Source: Candidatus Auribacterota bacterium (GTDB lineage Bacteria > Auribacterota > JAFGBW01). Taken from it: a DNA stretch of 5,989 nt. Both the position numbers and the translations under genes were made by a program. The DNA lies in the NCBI GenBank assembly GCA_016932965.1, contig JAFGBW010000296.1, positions 1-5,989 on the forward strand, read 5' to 3'. Under the pieces are notes generated by a model. The model was not told the origin of the DNA, made no database searches, and saw only the letters and a program-made list of their open reading frames with translations. This document shows, in pieces, positions 5,766 to 5,989 of the stretch; within the stretch, counting starts at the first letter, position 1; every line of letters begins with the position of its first letter.

Positions 5766-5989
5766 CTGACGCAAGCTCCTGAAACCGAACACGGCGGGGT
5801 AGCGCATCTCTCCTCTCTTCCGCAGCATGTTCTGCCATCCTGAGAGCCGGAAGAATGCACTCCTGAGCGGATATAGCTTGCGGATATTATTTTTTCAACG
5901 TTGAAACTTCCGCATGAAGCGCATTTGATTTCGGTTTTATCCCGCCCCACTCCGACAAGGATCTCGGTGATGGTGTTACACTCCCTGCA
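5762..5989 (-). CDS. FmdB-family zinc-ribbon protein, 5' end cut by window
   Basis: The reading frame is open from the window edge to a TGA at 5764-5762, giving 75 visible residues. It starts in the middle of a zinc ribbon: Cys pairs C1-x2-C4 and C23-x2-C26 (visible numbering), separated by a short strand-rich stretch, as in FmdB/CxxC_CxxC_SSSS small regulatory proteins. These normally begin MPIYE-, so probably only six or seven residues are missing. An in-frame GTG at 5950 falls after the first Cys pair and is not a likely start. The tail (residues about 48-75) is rich in Cys: a CC pair, then three spaced Cys ending in ACVR. The family was named for a putative regulator of formamidase genes, but its biochemical role is generally unknown; zinc binding is inferred from the four ribbon cysteines. 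The stop overlaps the ZIP start in ATGA, which suggests translational coupling with a metal transporter. Confidence 0.8.
   Translation of the reverse strand, partial: CRECNTITEILVGVGRDKTEIKCASCGSFNVEKIISASYIRSGVHSSGSQDGRTCCGREERCATPPCSVSGACVR
5776..5780 (-). promoter_or_regulatory. Shine-Dalgarno for the ZIP gene
   Basis: The minus strand reads AGGAG ten bases before the ATG at 5765-5763. This site decides the start: an in-frame upstream ATG at 5828 would add 21 poorly hydrophobic residues and overlap the zinc-ribbon gene by 67 bases, whereas ATG 5765 gives an immediate first membrane helix and a 4-base ATGA overlap. Confidence 0.6.

Noticed and set aside
5766-5828. Longer ZIP start at ATG 5828
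   Set aside because: The added 21 residues are not membrane-like and overlap the zinc-ribbon gene; ATG 5765 has a Shine-Dalgarno and an ATGA junction.

Overview
The window is one tightly packed cluster of eight genes, all on the minus strand (transcription runs from high to low coordinates). Seven genes are complete and the most upstream one is cut by the window edge. No tRNA, rRNA, CRISPR, insertion sequence or phage signature was seen. The protein styles (a FmdB-type zinc ribbon with a Cys-rich tail, a compact FeoB, a plant-like cystathionine gamma-synthase), moderate base composition and Shine-Dalgarno-led starts suggest a Gram-negative anaerobe, possibly Desulfobacterota. That placement is an impression from protein character, not a proof.

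Gene order in transcription order: FmdB-type zinc-ribbon protein (5989-5762, partial); ZIP-family divalent metal transporter (5765-5025); metallo-beta-lactamase-fold hydrolase related to the COG1237/MptE type (5008-4298); small integral-membrane methyltransferase of the isoprenylcysteine/phospholipid methyltransferase type (4301-3858); FeoA (3861-3610); FeoB, compact variant with a TTG start (3608-1899); PLP-dependent trans-sulfuration enzyme resembling cystathionine gamma-synthase (1883-696); peptide deformylase (669-145). The last 144 bases hold no convincing gene, only a short inverted repeat.

The spacing is that of a single operon. Three junctions are 4-base ATGA overlaps (FmdB/ZIP, MBL/methyltransferase, methyltransferase/FeoA), FeoA and FeoB are separated by one base, and the remaining gaps are 16, 15 and 26 bases. 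The promoter must lie beyond the window. The only terminator-like structure inside the cluster is a 10-bp perfect stem followed by a T-rich stretch near the 3' end of the ZIP gene.

The common theme is divalent metal supply: ZIP and FeoAB import Fe2+/Zn2+-type ions, deformylase is typically an Fe2+ enzyme, the MBL protein has an unusual HxDxDH metal motif, and the zinc-ribbon protein may sense or bind metal. The trans-sulfuration enzyme (methionine or sulfur metabolism) and the membrane methyltransferase (likely SAM-dependent) add a possible methionine/SAM thread. That these eight genes form one functional module is an inference from co-orientation and coupling. Most of the individual families are well known.
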